Assembly: GCF_009905545.1 (NCBI RefSeq)
Contig: NZ_JAAALB010000014.1
Location: 62,001 to 126,000 of the forward strand
Length of the DNA stretch: 64,000 nucleotides
Origin: Cellulophaga sp. BC115SP
GTDB taxonomy: Bacteria; Bacteroidota; Bacteroidia; Cytophagales; Spirosomataceae
Direction: 5' to 3'
Shown here: positions 17,379-25,891 of the stretch, in pieces
Layout of the letters: each line of letters opens with the position of its first letter
Position numbering within the stretch: the first letter of the stretch is position 1
The notes under the pieces: generated by a model
Told to the model about the DNA's origin: nothing
The model's input: the letters and a program-made list of their open reading frames with translations, nothing else
Databases searched by the model: none
Made by a program: the position numbers and the translations under genes

Positions 17379-17885
17379 ATGGCTAAAAGATTTCAGGTAT
17401 TAGATTCGTTTTCACACATTAGTAACTCAATTAGTGCTCCTATTCATGCCCTAGTATCGGTACAATATCCACAATTGTCAGGTTTGCAAAACTTACAAGA
17501 TAGTATCAACGGTATTTTCAAAAAGAAGAGAGCTGTTTACGTAGCACTTTCAGACCAGAAGCTATATCACATTCACACCGTTGGAACATCAGTAACCTCT
17601 ACCAAAGAAATTCCTTTCGAACATATCGAATCTATTCATATCGATTCTTCGAGTCAACATCGTGATTTTAATGCTCCCAAAATTACCCTTTCGGTAAAAA
17701 AGCAAGGAAAAAAACCTGAATCACAGCTACATGAGTTTATTTTATTTCCATCACTATTTTTCCCTAACTTAAGATATTCGGAGAATCACACCGAAATTAT
17801 GCAGTTTGTGCAAATGCGTGAACATTTATTGGAGAACTTGAAACAAGTAAAAGAGAAGATTGAATCCAAGGTGGAGAACGTGTAG
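17379..17885 (+). CDS. Hypothetical cytoplasmic protein, possible PH-like fold
   Basis: A 168-aa protein without signal peptide or membrane segment. The middle (KRAVYVALSDQKLYHIHTVG ... EIPFEHIESIHIDSS, about residues 48-92) has the alternating beta-strand pattern of bacterial PH-like (YokE-type) domains, where a short strand pair ends in an I-x-x-I-x-I segment. It is followed by a second set of strands (ITLSVKKQGKKPESQLHEFILF) and a C-terminal charged helix (REHLLENLKQVKEKIESKVE). Function is unknown and the PH assignment is tentative. It ends just before a large repeat block. Confidence 0.6.
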   Translation: MAKRFQVLDSFSHISNSISAPIHALVSVQYPQLSGLQNLQDSINGIFKKKRAVYVALSDQKLYHIHTVGTSVTSTKEIPFEHIESIHIDSSSQHRDFNAPKITLSVKKQGKKPESQLHEFILFPSLFFPNLRYSENHTEIMQFVQMREHLLENLKQVKEKIESKVENV

Positions 17886-17905
17886 TTTTTTATGCAATGT
17901 CATCC

Positions 17906-18224
17906 CTAATTTAGTGATTTAGTGAGTGAGCGAATGAGTGATTATTTTAACATTTGTATTCTCGCAGTAGAGACGCAATGATTGCGTCTCAAGCCAAGTC
18001 ATATCTAGCATAGTTATATCAAAAAAGTGGTCGAAAAATATTTTTCGACCACTTTTTTGATATAAACTTGGAGCATCATCCAAATCCTAAAAATTCAGGA
18101 TGACTCATGTTTAATACTATATCTCTGAAGGAGACATCTTTAGAAGCAAAGCATAGCGTCCCTAAAGTTGATTTTTTCTAAATTATAATCACTCATTCGC
18201 TCACTCACTAAATCACTAAATTAG
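17906..18224. repeat. Large composite inverted-repeat block (copy 2)
   Basis: A perfect 40-bp inverted repeat (17906-17945 and 18185-18224), built on CTAATTTAGTGATTTAGTGA, encloses the GAGACGCAATGATTGCGTCTC hairpin (17970-17990) and the long hairpin at 18015-18064. The same left-hand modules occur at 6967-7110. It fills the gap between two convergent genes and has no coding content. Confidence 0.7.
18015..18064. terminator. Perfect 24-bp hairpin, bidirectional terminator
   Basis: Arms 18015-18038 and 18041-18064 are perfectly complementary (TATATCAAAAAAGTGGTCG... / ...CGACCACTTTTTTGATATA) with a 2-nt loop. A- and T-runs within the arms allow termination from either side, between the convergent genes at 17379 and 18273. 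Confidence 0.75.
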
Positions 18225-18272
18225 AGATACCTCCCTTTTTCGATGAATAACTGGAGAATATTACTTCTTTTC

Positions 18273-19037
18273 TTACAAAAGGGTTGCTCCTTTATTTTGA
18301 TAAGGTCCTAATTTGGCATCATTAGGGTCTAGGTCAGTCACCAAGTAGTTAATTTCTGATAAATCTGCAATTTTCATCTTCATGACTGAATCTAATTTTT
18401 CAGCAATAGATAACACTGCCACTTTTTTAGAGGCCTTAATCATCGCCTTTTTTACCAATACCGTTTCCCAGTCTGAATCTGTAAATCCACCTTGTGTATC
18501 AATGGCGTTACTTCCCATAATACATAAATCTGCACGCATTTCGGATAAACGCTGATGTACCTCACCTCCTACTGCCATCTGACTATAACGAGACAATTGA
18601 CCACCCACCATAATAATGTCAACATTAGGTTTATCCAACAACTCTACTGCAGTCAAAGGATTCACGGTCATAAATGTGATACGAAGCGTATCAGGAATGA
18701 GCTTGACCAACTCCCTAATGGTAGTTCCTCCGCCTACGAGCACCAACATGCCTTCTTTCAACAATCCCAATGCTTTTCTAGCAATCTCTTGTTTGGAGTT
18801 GTGTGCATACGTTTCTTTTACTTGAGAAGAATAATGATAGGCTTTTGACATTGCCCCTCCTCTAATTTTTATAATCTCTCCCTCCTCGGCCAACTCATTC
18901 AAATCTCTCCGAATGGTATCTTCCGAAACATTTAATACATCCACTAGCTCAGCGAATGTTACACGGGTATGAACATTGATTTCCTTCAGTATTAAATCTT
19001 TTCGTTCTTTTTTGAGGAGGTTAACTGACATATTCAA
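18273..19037 (-). CDS. DeoR-family transcriptional repressor
   Basis: About 254 aa. N-terminal winged helix-turn-helix: ERKDLILKEINVHTRVTFAELVDVLNVSEDTIRRDLNELAEEGEIIKIRGGAM (about residues 11-63), with the DeoR signature SEDTIRRDLNEL. The C-terminal sugar-phosphate-isomerase-like sensor domain (about 80-235) shows VLVGGGTTIRELVKLIP, TVNPLTAVELL, DIIMVGGQLSR, MRADLCIMGSNAID and FTDSDWETVLVKKAMI. These proteins usually bind a phosphorylated sugar and repress a catabolic operon. It is divergent from the SusC/SusD gene pair at 19280, the likely target. An alternative start MSVNLLKK lies two codons downstream. Confidence 0.92.
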   Translation of the reverse strand: MNMSVNLLKKERKDLILKEINVHTRVTFAELVDVLNVSEDTIRRDLNELAEEGEIIKIRGGAMSKAYHYSSQVKETYAHNSKQEIARKALGLLKEGMLVLVGGGTTIRELVKLIPDTLRITFMTVNPLTAVELLDKPNVDIIMVGGQLSRYSQMAVGGEVHQRLSEMRADLCIMGSNAIDTQGGFTDSDWETVLVKKAMIKASKKVAVLSIAEKLDSVMKMKIADLSEINYLVTDLDPNDAKLGPYQNKGATLL

Positions 19038-19279
19038 GGAAGGTTGTTGGTTATGGTTTGCAAATATAGCAAAAAGACCAAGTTTCTATATCCTTATTAG
19101 AAGTGGTAAAGTATTCAAAATTTGCAATAATTGAGAATAAATACTCAGTATTTGAAAAATTTGCAGAATTTAATTGCAACAAATGCAGGTTTATTTAAAA
19201 TTTATGTTAAGTTTGTAAACAAATAGCGCAATAAAACTTGCAAATTTTGCAAAAACCCAAATCTCCAACTAAACAAGCT
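19038..19279. promoter_or_regulatory. Divergent promoter region with repeated TTGCAA-type boxes
   Basis: Between the DeoR gene and susC the octamer ATTTGCAA or a close variant recurs: 19057-19064, 19120-19127, 19159-19166, 19173-19180, and the doubled TTGCAAATTTTGCAA at 19238-19252. A TAnnTTTG-type -7 box (TAAGTTTG, 19208-19215) lies ~70 nt before the susC ATG. The boxes are candidate DeoR operators; that link is inferred from position only. Confidence 0.45.
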
Positions 19280-22200
19280 ATGATGAAAACTCGACTATTA
19301 CCTCGCTCACAAAGGTTGCTGTGGCTATCTGTGCTAGGAAGTATGACCTTTCAAGGTTATGCAACCGAGCTTGCAGAGCTCCGTCTGGCTCATAAGAGCA
19401 ATATTACTTTCAACGTACTTGGCACAGTTCCAGTGTCTGGTGTGATTACCTCTGCCAAAGATGGCAGCCCAATTATTGGAGCCTCTGTTTTTGTAAAAGG
19501 AAATCCCAAAATTGGTACTTCGACAGATGCTTCAGGAAAATTCAAATTGGGAATTCCTGATAACATTACAAGTATTACGTTGGTCGTATCGATGGTAGGA
19601 TACGAACCGCAAACAGTAGAACTTTCGGCTAATCAAACTGCTGTATCAGTTACTTTAAAAGAAAGTGTACAAAACATCCAAGAAGTAGTAGTAACTGCTT
19701 TGGGTGTGAAAAAAGACAAAAAAGCACTTGCCTACTCAGTAACAGAAGTAAGTGGTAGCGAATTTACTCAAGCACGTGAAACCAACTTAGCCAATGCTCT
19801 TTCTGGTAAAATTGCTGGGGTAAACGCAACAAGTTTGGCAACAGGTGCGGGTGGTTCGAGTAGAGTGGTAATTCGTGGTAATGGCTCATTATCAGGCGAT
19901 AACCAACCTTTATATGTAATCAATGGTATGCCAATTGACAATAGTACACCAGGCGGTAGCCCAACCACAGGTGGTAGTGGTCACAACGTTGACCGTGGTG
20001 ATGGTATTGGTGGTATCAACCCCGACGATATTGAAAGTATCTCAGTCTTGAAAGGTGGTACAGCTGCAGCCTTGTATGGTTCACGTGCTGCCAATGGTGT
20101 TATTTTGATTACTACGAAAAAAGGTACAGTACGTAAAGGTATTGGTGTAGAATACAATGCTACTGCTACTATCGACGATGTCGTTGACTTTACTGATTGG
20201 CAATATATGTACGGTCAAGGAGACGGTGGCGTAAAACCAACTTCACAAGCGCAAGCCGTGAGCTGGGGACGTCGTTCGTGGGGTGCCAAAATGGACGGAC
20301 AGCCTTATATTGCTTTCGATGGAAAAGAACATCCTTATTCTCCACAACAAAACAATATTAAGAACTTTTACCGTACAGGTTCGACTTTGAGTAATACCAT
20401 TTCATTTAGTGGTGGTACTGAGGCCTTGAACTTTAGAGCATCAGTAGCAGACATCAATAACAAGAGTGTATTGCCAAATTCTACCTTCAATCGTAAAGTA
20501 GCCAACCTAAGCATTAATGCTAAATTAGGCGAACGTATTTCGATGGAGGCTTTGGCACAATATAACTTAGAAAAAGCGCACAACCGTCCGAGTGCTGGTG
20601 ATGCGCCAGGTAACCCCAACTGGGCAAACTACATGATTGCCAACACAGTAGATATTCGTTGGATGGATCCAGGCTATGACGCAACGGGTCGCGAAGTTCA
20701 ATGGAACGAAACTCCTTATGCTTCCAATTCTTACTTTGTTGTTAATAAATTTAGAAACGATGATACCAAAAACCGCTTTATTGGTCAGTTTGGCTTGAAG
20801 TATGATATTTTGAAAAACCTTTTTGTAAAAGGTAATATCAGCCGCGACTTCTATAGCTATGACTTTACAGGTATTATCCCAACTGGAACAGTTTATACTA
20901 CAAACGCAGCAGGTGAATATCAAGGTATCAAATCGACAGTTACAGAAAACAACTCTATGTTGACTGTAAACTACAATACCGATTTAGGTCCAGTTCACAT
21001 GAATGCGATGTTAGGTGGCAACCAACGCTCTTTCGAACGTTCTGAAATTTATACTAACGGTACACAATTCATTATTCCAAACTTTTACAGCTTTACCAAC
21101 CTGACTACAGCTACGACTCGTCCAGTAACGCAACGTTTGGCGACGAACTCGGTATTTGGCTCGTTAGACCTTGATTACAAAGGTGTCTTGTTTTTAAATG
21201 CTTCAGCTCGTCAGGATTGGTTCTCTACATTGGGTATCAAAAACAATACAATTCTTTATCCAGCAGTAGGAACCAGCTTTGTATTATCACAAGCTACAGA
21301 AATGCCGTCTTTTGTCAACTATGCTAAATTGAGAGCTTCTTGGGCTCAAGTAGGTGGTGGTGTACCAGACCCATATACCTTGAATCAAAGCTATAGTATG
21401 GTAACAAGTAGCGGACAGCCATTGCAACAAATCACAATGACTAATGGCGAGTATCTTCTTAACAACCCAAGTTTAAAGCCATTTACCTCAACTACTTGGG
21501 AAGCAGGTCTTGATACCAAATTATTCAATAATCGCTTAGGAGTAGATTTGACTTATTACTTGCGTCGTACGACTAATGATATTGTCAAAACAGCTATTTC
21601 AGGAACAAGTGGTTATCAAAATACCTACGTTAACGTTGGACAAGTAGACAACTCAGGTATTGAATTATTGTTAACGGGTTCTTTGGTAAAAACCAAAAAC
21701 TTTAGTTGGAATGCAAGCTTCAACATGGCTTATAACCAAAACAAAGTAGTTCAATTGACTGAAGGTGTAAATACCATTCAATTAGCCACTTCGGTAGGTT
21801 CTTGGGCTTATGTCAATACAGATGCTGGTCGTCCTTATGGTATCATCAAAGGTTATACGATGGTTACTGACTCAAAAGGCAATATCGTTTATGATACTTC
21901 TACAGGTTATCCAGTAAAAGGCCCAATCAAAGAAATTGGACAAGGTGTAGCACCGTTGACAACAGGTTTGAGTAACTCGTTTACCTACAAAAATTGGAAC
22001 TTTGATATCTTGTTAGATGGCAAATTCGGCAACGATGTATTCTCGGTAATGAACGTGTACGCAACTCGTTTTGGCTTACAAAAAAGTACTTTAGCAGGTC
22101 GTGACAATGGCTTGGTATTGAATGGTGTAACTGCCAACGGCGATTCTTACACTCGTACAGTACCAGTATCTCAGTTGCGTCTTTACTATGACAACTTGAA

Positions 22201-22471
22201 AAACTACTCAGACCTATTTGTGTATGATGGAAGCTTTATCAAGTTACGCCAAATCGTTTTGGGCTACAAAATTCCAGCGAAATACCTAAGCTTTGCGAAG
22301 ATTCAGTCGGCATCTATCTCTTTTGTGGCACGTAACTTATTTGTGTTATACAAAAAGACAGAAAACTTTGACCCAGAATCAAGTTATACCAACAGCAATG
22401 CCCAAGGTTTCGAGGCATTTGGTTTGCCAAGAGCACGCAGCTACGGTATCAACTTAACAGTGAAATTCTAG
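19280..22471 (+). CDS. SusC/RagA-family TonB-dependent outer-membrane transporter
   Basis: A TonB-linked nutrient importer of ~1063 aa. An upstream in-frame TTG (19238) exists, but the ATG at 19280 (MMKTRLLPRSQRLLWLSVLG) gives a normal signal region. After it come a CarboxypepD_reg-like domain (VPVSGVITSAKDGSPIIGASVFVKG ...), the TonB-box-like VQNIQEVVVTALG, a plug domain (ANALSGKIAGVNATS, VIRGNGSLSGDNQPLYVINGMP, IESISVLKGGTAAALYGSRAANGVILITTKKG) and a beta barrel ending SYGINLTVKF with the terminal Phe. It pairs with the SusD gene 259 nt downstream. The DeoR gene is divergent. The substrate is probably an oligosaccharide or amino-sugar compound, judging from the enzymes downstream. Confidence 0.93.
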   Translation: MMKTRLLPRSQRLLWLSVLGSMTFQGYATELAELRLAHKSNITFNVLGTVPVSGVITSAKDGSPIIGASVFVKGNPKIGTSTDASGKFKLGIPDNITSITLVVSMVGYEPQTVELSANQTAVSVTLKESVQNIQEVVVTALGVKKDKKALAYSVTEVSGSEFTQARETNLANALSGKIAGVNATSLATGAGGSSRVVIRGNGSLSGDNQPLYVINGMPIDNSTPGGSPTTGGSGHNVDRGDGIGGINPDDIESISVLKGGTAAALYGSRAANGVILITTKKGTVRKGIGVEYNATATIDDVVDFTDWQYMYGQGDGGVKPTSQAQAVSWGRRSWGAKMDGQPYIAFDGKEHPYSPQQNNIKNFYRTGSTLSNTISFSGGTEALNFRASVADINNKSVLPNSTFNRKVANLSINAKLGERISMEALAQYNLEKAHNRPSAGDAPGNPNWANYMIANTVDIRWMDPGYDATGREVQWNETPYASNSYFVVNKFRNDDTKNRFIGQFGLKYDILKNLFVKGNISRDFYSYDFTGIIPTGTVYTTNAAGEYQGIKSTVTENNSMLTVNYNTDLGPVHMNAMLGGNQRSFERSEIYTNGTQFIIPNFYSFTNLTTATTRPVTQRLATNSVFGSLDLDYKGVLFLNASARQDWFSTLGIKNNTILYPAVGTSFVLSQATEMPSFVNYAKLRASWAQVGGGVPDPYTLNQSYSMVTSSGQPLQQITMTNGEYLLNNPSLKPFTSTTWEAGLDTKLFNNRLGVDLTYYLRRTTNDIVKTAISGTSGYQNTYVNVGQVDNSGIELLLTGSLVKTKNFSWNASFNMAYNQNKVVQLTEGVNTIQLATSVGSWAYVNTDAGRPYGIIKGYTMVTDSKGNIVYDTSTGYPVKGPIKEIGQGVAPLTTGLSNSFTYKNWNFDILLDGKFGNDVFSVMNVYATRFGLQKSTLAGRDNGLVLNGVTANGDSYTRTVPVSQLRLYYDNLKNYSDLFVYDGSFIKLRQIVLGYKIPAKYLSFAKIQSASISFVARNLFVLYKKTENFDPESSYTNSNAQGFEAFGLPRARSYGINLTVKF

Positions 22472-22730
22472 GATGTGGTGAACTAAGGGAAAAACGGGAT
22501 GTGTTTTTAGGGGCGAATTTTTTCGCCCACTAATTCAGAGAGAGTGCTGAATGAGGAGTTGTGAATATAAATTTTCAATAACCCCAATTATATCATATTC
22601 TGTAAGAAAACTCATTTTTGAAATCCCTTTTCCTTTATTCAGTAAGCCCCAACATGTAGCATTTTCAACATAGGATAAATTCAAAAAATTGTGCTAAAGA
22701 GTCCGCTCAATAGCGTATTACCTGAGACTT

Positions 22731-24260
22731 ATGAAAAAGAGACATACATTCAAAACCCTTCTTTTTATGGCTGGTGTTGCACTTTTCAGTTCGTGCGACA
22801 ACGGTTTTGAAGAACTCAATATCAACCCCGATACTTCTCCCATCATTGTGCCATCTTATATGTTTAGCAAGGCACAATACGATGCACTCAACAATAGCTG
22901 TGCTAGTACGTATGAGTTTGCAGCGGGAGGTTCGATTCAACATTTTTCGACCTATAAGGACGTACCAGGTATTGGAGATAAATATTTTTTCTCACAAGGT
23001 ACATACCCGTATGACTTCTTCAACAACGCTTATCCGTTAGGCGTAAACGAAGTTCAGACAGTTATCAATGCTGTTAAAAATGATCCTGCACAAGTAAACC
23101 TTTATGCGATAGCTCGTATTTGGCGTGCTTATACTTTCCACCGCATTACGGATTTGTACGGAGACATCCCTTATTCTGATGCTGCACAAGGTTACACTGC
23201 TTCTAAATTCACACCAAAATATGACTCTCAACAAAGTGTCTACTTGGATATGTTGAAAGAATTGGAGCAAGCAGCAACAAGTTTGGATGCAACCAAATCA
23301 TCATACGCAAGTGCTGACATTGTATATGGCGGAGATGTGGCAAAATGGAAAAAGTTTGCTTATTCATTAATGCTTCGCTTGTCGATGCGTATGACCAAAG
23401 TGGACGCAGCAACGGCAAAAACTTGGGCACAAAAAGCCATTGCTGGAGGCATCATATTGGATGATAAGGATTTGGCAAAAGTGCAGTACATTGCTAACGG
23501 TCAGGACATCAACAAAAACCCTGTTTCATTGGCTTTGCGTGGCAACAACTATGCTGTGGCAGATGGTAACAACAATACCGAAGGTGGTAAGTTTTCAAAT
23601 ACATTTATTTCTTTCTTGAAAACTAATAAAGACCCTCGTTTGAGTTCAATTGCGGTTGTTTGGGTAGATAAAAAGCAAGATACTACTGCTACCATACAAA
23701 AAGGTATGCAAAACGGTTTGTTACAAAAACCTGCCGATTTTATTACGTATTCTGAGCCAAATATCAACACCGTGTTGAAATTGGATGCGCCAATGGTCGT
23801 AATTAGTAATGCCGAAATGAATTTCTTGATGGCTGAAGCTATTATTAGAGGTTGGGCATCTGGCGACGCAGCAAGTTACTATCAAGGTGGTATATCTGCT
23901 TCGATGCGCAATATGGCTATCTACGGTGACGCAGCAGCTATTTCTACTGCAAAAATTAATGCTTATTTGTCGACTCATGCTTTCCCTGCAAGTTTCGATG
24001 CGCAGATGGAACAAATTCACTCACAAATGTGGGTATCTTTATTCCCAGACGAAGTAGAGGTATATTCTAACTGGAGAAGAACTGGTTATCCTAAATTAAC
24101 GCCAGTGAACATTACAGGTAACTTGACCAATGGTACGATTCCAAGACGTTTGATTTATCCAATTGTTGAAGAAAACCTCAACGGACCAAACCTCAAAGAA
24201 GCAATCTCTCGTCAAGGTGCTAATACGCTTACAACACGTATATGGTGGGATAAAAACTAA
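22731..24260 (+). CDS. SusD/RagB-family outer-membrane lipoprotein
   Basis: A 509-aa surface glycan-binding lid for the SusC partner. The lipoprotein signal MKKRHTFKTLLFMAGVALFSSC puts Cys at 22. It has the SusD-like (type 2) pattern: DNGFEELNINPDTSP at the mature N-terminus, TPR-like helices (VNLYAIARIWRAYTFHRITDLYGDIPYSDA, then YLDMLKELEQAATSLD), VVISNAEMNFLMAEAIIRGW, and a C-terminal EVEVYSNWRRTGYP ... PRRLIYPIVEENLN segment. It is followed by a good terminator at 24281, so SusC and SusD probably form a unit. Confidence 0.93.
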   Translation: MKKRHTFKTLLFMAGVALFSSCDNGFEELNINPDTSPIIVPSYMFSKAQYDALNNSCASTYEFAAGGSIQHFSTYKDVPGIGDKYFFSQGTYPYDFFNNAYPLGVNEVQTVINAVKNDPAQVNLYAIARIWRAYTFHRITDLYGDIPYSDAAQGYTASKFTPKYDSQQSVYLDMLKELEQAATSLDATKSSYASADIVYGGDVAKWKKFAYSLMLRLSMRMTKVDAATAKTWAQKAIAGGIILDDKDLAKVQYIANGQDINKNPVSLALRGNNYAVADGNNNTEGGKFSNTFISFLKTNKDPRLSSIAVVWVDKKQDTTATIQKGMQNGLLQKPADFITYSEPNINTVLKLDAPMVVISNAEMNFLMAEAIIRGWASGDAASYYQGGISASMRNMAIYGDAAAISTAKINAYLSTHAFPASFDAQMEQIHSQMWVSLFPDEVEVYSNWRRTGYPKLTPVNITGNLTNGTIPRRLIYPIVEENLNGPNLKEAISRQGANTLTTRIWWDKN

Positions 24261-24280
24261 CCAAGTCGGACTGTAAAATG

Positions 24281-24314
24281 AAGAGTGAGGAGTTTCAAAA
24301 AACCTCACTCTTTA
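24281..24314 (+). terminator. Terminator after the SusD gene
   Basis: AAGAGTGAGG (24281-24290) pairs perfectly with CCTCACTCTT (24303-24312), followed by a short T-run. It lies 20 nt past the SusD stop. Confidence 0.65.
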
Positions 24315-24469
24315 ATTCAAAAAACCTTGTTTATCCTTTCTAATACCCCAAAATAAGACGTAAACTTTAGCGTGTGAATAATGTGTAAAGGTGATTTTTT
24401 GACTACAGAATAAAACAATTAGAAAATTAAAGTAATCTCATCACTTTTAACTCTGCACTCAAAATTCCT

Positions 24470-25783
24470 ATGATTTTATTGCTTGTAATTGCTTGTATTG
24501 GACTATTGGTGCTACTGATTACTGTTGCGAAGTTCAATCCATTTTTGGCTTTTTTGATTACCTCCTTAGTGGCAGGTATCAGCATGGGAATGCCACTCGA
24601 ACTCATCAGCAAGTCTATCCAAAAAGGAATAGGCGACATGTTGGGCTCATTAGTTGGGGTAATTGCCTTAGGGGCTATGTTGGGCAAATTGGTGGCTCAA
24701 AGTGGCGCTGCACAACGTATTGCCTCAGTCATGATGGGACTTTTTGGCGAAAAATACATCCAATGGGGCTTAGTTTGTACAGGTTTTATTATCGGAATAC
24801 CCCTATTTTATAATGTAGGTTTTGTGTTGATGATTCCTTTGATTTTTTCGGTGGTATATCAATACAAATTACCAGCTGTGTATATTGGCTTACCCATGCT
24901 GGCATCTTTGTCGGTGGCACATGGTTTCTTACCTCCTCACCCCTCGCCTGCTGCTTTGGTAGCGCAGTTTCATGCAGACATGGGGCAAACTTTACTGTAC
25001 GGAATCATTATTGCGATTCCAACAATTATTATTGCTGGCCCGCTTTACTCTCTAACCCTAAAAAATATTTCCTCAAGTCCCAACTTGAGTTTTGCGACTA
25101 CTTCCGAACCCAATCAAATTTTACCTAGCACCTTTCTAAGCTTTTTTACAGCCTTATTTCCTGTTTTTATGATGGCAGGAACCACTATTCTCACAAGTAT
25201 TTTGCCAAATGATTCGCCCTTGATACCAGTTTGTAAACTGATTGGTGACCCTGCCATGGTCATGCTATTGGCAGTTTTGGTAGCAACCGCTACTTTGGGA
25301 GGGCTGACAAGTCAGGCGCTTTCCAAAACGATGAATACTTATTCTGAAGCGGTAAAAGATGTAGCAATGGTGCTCTTAATCATTGCTGGAGCAGGTGCTC
25401 TCAAACAAGTTTTTATGGAAAGTGGAGTAAGCGATACCATGGCTTCTCTACTAAAAAATGTCAGTATCCACCCTTTGATTCTTGGCTGGTTGATTTCCGC
25501 TTTTATTCGTGTATGCCTAGGCTCAGCCACGGTAGCGGGCTTAACTACCGCTGGAATTATGGCACCCATGATAGAGACGCTACAGGTAGACCCTAACTTA
25601 ATGGTATTATCCATTGGTGTAGGTAGTTTAATGTTTTCGCATGTAAATGACCCTGGTTTTTGGATGTTCAAAGAATATTTTAACCTTAGTATAAAAGATA
25701 CCATTCGCTCTTGGTCAATGATGGAAACCCTTGTCGCAGTTGTAGGTCTGATAGGTGTACTCATCATCAATTCCTTTTTATAA
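24470..25783 (+). CDS. GntP-family proton symporter (gluconate-type permease)
   Basis: A 437-aa inner-membrane transporter with ~12 hydrophobic segments. Family hallmarks are the N-terminal KFNPFLAFLITSLVAGISMGMPLE, KGIGDMLGSLVGVIALGAMLGKLVAQSG, the loop HGFLPPHPSPAAL (about 154-166), AGAGALKQVFMESGVSDTMA and the late SATVAGLTTAGIMAPM and SHVNDPGFWMFKEYF motifs. GntP members carry gluconate and related sugar acids, and some carry D-serine or other hydroxy acids. The neighbours (RidA, D-threonine-aldolase-like enzyme, dipeptidase) make a D-amino-acid or hydroxy-acid substrate worth considering. It lies inside the DeoR/SusCD locus. Confidence 0.93.
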   Translation: MILLLVIACIGLLVLLITVAKFNPFLAFLITSLVAGISMGMPLELISKSIQKGIGDMLGSLVGVIALGAMLGKLVAQSGAAQRIASVMMGLFGEKYIQWGLVCTGFIIGIPLFYNVGFVLMIPLIFSVVYQYKLPAVYIGLPMLASLSVAHGFLPPHPSPAALVAQFHADMGQTLLYGIIIAIPTIIIAGPLYSLTLKNISSSPNLSFATTSEPNQILPSTFLSFFTALFPVFMMAGTTILTSILPNDSPLIPVCKLIGDPAMVMLLAVLVATATLGGLTSQALSKTMNTYSEAVKDVAMVLLIIAGAGALKQVFMESGVSDTMASLLKNVSIHPLILGWLISAFIRVCLGSATVAGLTTAGIMAPMIETLQVDPNLMVLSIGVGSLMFSHVNDPGFWMFKEYFNLSIKDTIRSWSMMETLVAVVGLIGVLIINSFL

Positions 25784-25798
25784 AACTGTTAAATAATA

Positions 25799-25823
25799 AG
25801 TCCAAGACTAAGTCTTGAGCTGG
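25799..25823. repeat. Family A dispersed palindrome
   Basis: AGTCCAAGACTAAGTCTTGA, preceded by the half-palindrome AAACTGTTAAA. It is a single copy of the element described at 7128, 16 nt past the permease stop. Confidence 0.6.
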
Positions 25824-25891
25824 GAGTTTAGGCGATTATTCCGAAATCCAACATCCGATATCCGAAATGAATGTTTTTTAAAGCACATATT

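Noticed and set aside
6242-18224. CRISPR array from the repeated GAGACGC and GATTTAGTGATTA motifs
   Set aside because: The copies are irregularly spaced, few, palindromic and not separated by unique spacers of equal length; no cas gene is present.
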